Source: Semisulcospira habei
Lineage: Eukaryota > Mollusca > Gastropoda > Semisulcospiridae
DNA: 64,000 nucleotides
Reading direction: 5' to 3'
NCBI GenBank assembly: GCA_036245525.1
Contig: BTPG01000001.1
Location: forward strand, 223,565,418 to 223,629,417
The translations under genes and the position numbers were made by a program. How positions within the stretch are numbered: the first letter of the stretch is position 1; each line of letters begins with the position of its first letter. Shown here one piece after another: positions 63,119-64,000 of this stretch. The notes beneath the pieces are model-generated. The model searched no databases. It was not told where the DNA came from and was given only the letters and a program-made list of their open reading frames with translations.

Positions 63119-63398
63119 CTTGACAACAAATAAAACAAAACAAATTGTCTAACAAAGGATGAATGAATAAACCAATCAGACAAAACATCAAATAAATTTG
63201 AAAATGCCGTCCCAATTCATTGAATAAATCTAATCAGGCTATTCACTGTGGTTTCAAAAATATAATGCACATGCTGGGGCCCAGGCAACTCTATGCCACT
63301 TACATAAAGTGGGCATTGCTCTTGTATTCAAGTAGCAGGGATGCAACTAGGCGTCAGCCATCGGTCATAGCCTAATTGTAGGGCTAAAATGTCTGATT

Positions 63399-63570
63399 AA
63401 CCCATATCATACTGAGGCTAAAAACTTCAAATTTGTACACTGCCATATGCAAGCTACATTGTAGTACTTAAGGACCAATGGCTTGAGTTCAAGGGTGGTG
63501 CCAGAATAACTTGGCGCCTAGAGTCAAACTTGTTTCACCCACTGGTGTATTCTGAATGATAAGGGTTAAT
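63399..63570. repeat. Type I element lacking its right arm
   Basis: ttaacccatatcatactgag, then gttcaagggtggtgccagaa, jumping directly to gtcaaacttgtttcaccc and the usual end tgaatgataagggttaa. Confidence 0.6.
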
Positions 63571-64000
63571 GTAGGTGCCAGTAGGTCAAATGTCCTATTA
63601 TAATTGCCTCGATGCTGCCTATGTCCGATCACTTTTATGTTGTCTTGGACTTCGTATTTAACGTAGTACACTGACATTCTAAGTCTGCACTGCACGCAGC
63701 GACCACTCACGAAACACCATCTTATGTGTACCTACTAAACTGACAAGCAAAAGAATGTGAGATCCCTTGAGTCATCGAAAACACGGAAGTGTTTCTGATA
63801 ACTTGAACGATGTTGCATTTCTTTTTGCTTGCCAGTATTTAATTTCTTTATGGCAGACATTATGTCCTATTCATGCTGACAAGCCTAGGACATTTGACAC
63901 ATCTGTGTAAATGTCTAGTCCCTGAAGCAGTGTTGGGGTTCTCTTTGTTTGAGGTCATAATAAATTATGCCACTTGCAGCTGCACATGTTATTTTGCTTG
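63571..64000. other. Upstream intron, no exon recognised
   Basis: Contains an inverted-repeat element at about 63735-63840 (tgacaagcaaaagaa / tttctttttgcttgcca). I see no segment coding for a mitofusin N-terminus, so the start codon exon is outside the window. Confidence 0.5.

Noticed and set aside
63119..64000. A possible upstream mitofusin coding exon
   Set aside because: The open frame 63489-63710 has no mitofusin similarity and covers a degraded palindromic element; no in-phase exon with matching splice phase was found.

Overview
This is eukaryotic, intron-rich DNA. I infer a mollusc, probably a marine gastropod or bivalve, from the many short palindromic elements, a ~164-bp repeat resembling the core arrays of bivalve 'pearl' elements, and several DIRS-type retrotransposons; the species cannot be read from the window. 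There is no prokaryotic or organellar gene.

The only host gene I can support is a mitofusin, the outer-mitochondrial-membrane fusion GTPase, on the minus strand. Sixteen constitutive or default coding exons run from 63118 down to the stop codon at 7030, giving about 697 residues. All splice junctions chain in phase, and the N-terminal ~50-60 codons lie to the right of the window. A second version of one exon (15364-15466) has the same length and phases as exon k (17150-17252) but a diverged sequence. Using both would put a stop in the next exon, so they look like mutually exclusive exons. This is the most interesting host feature.

Layout: 1-1200, array of a ~164-bp repeat; ~1200-7000, 3' flank and possible 3' UTR with many palindromic elements; 7030-18654, C-terminal exons (coiled coils, membrane anchor, alternative exon pair); 19201-32740, an intron holding an old plus-strand DIRS element (A) with a minus-strand one (B) nested in its right end; 33052-34236, two exons; 36493-43005, an apparently intact DIRS element (copy 1); 43588-44796, a probable non-autonomous hAT-like element; 45128-46140, LINE fragment and satellite repeats; 46190-47836, a young 5'-truncated LINE with RNase H and a 12-bp target duplication; 48184-48337, an exon; 48870-52512, a rearranged non-autonomous DIRS derivative (copy 3); 52825-55343, GTPase-domain exons; 55441-61953, a second, nearly identical intact DIRS element (copy 2); 62977-63118, the first exon seen here.

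The DIRS elements show the diagnostic architecture: inverted terminal repeats, an internal complementary region joining the complements of the two outer ends, and overlapping gag-like, RT/RNase H and tyrosine recombinase ORFs. Copies 1 and 2 are both 6513 bp, lie in the same orientation in two introns of the same gene, and flank five exons of the GTPase domain. Short TTAA-bounded palindromic elements of at least three families are scattered through nearly every intron. Exon boundaries were derived by hand from splice signals and reading phase, without transcript evidence.
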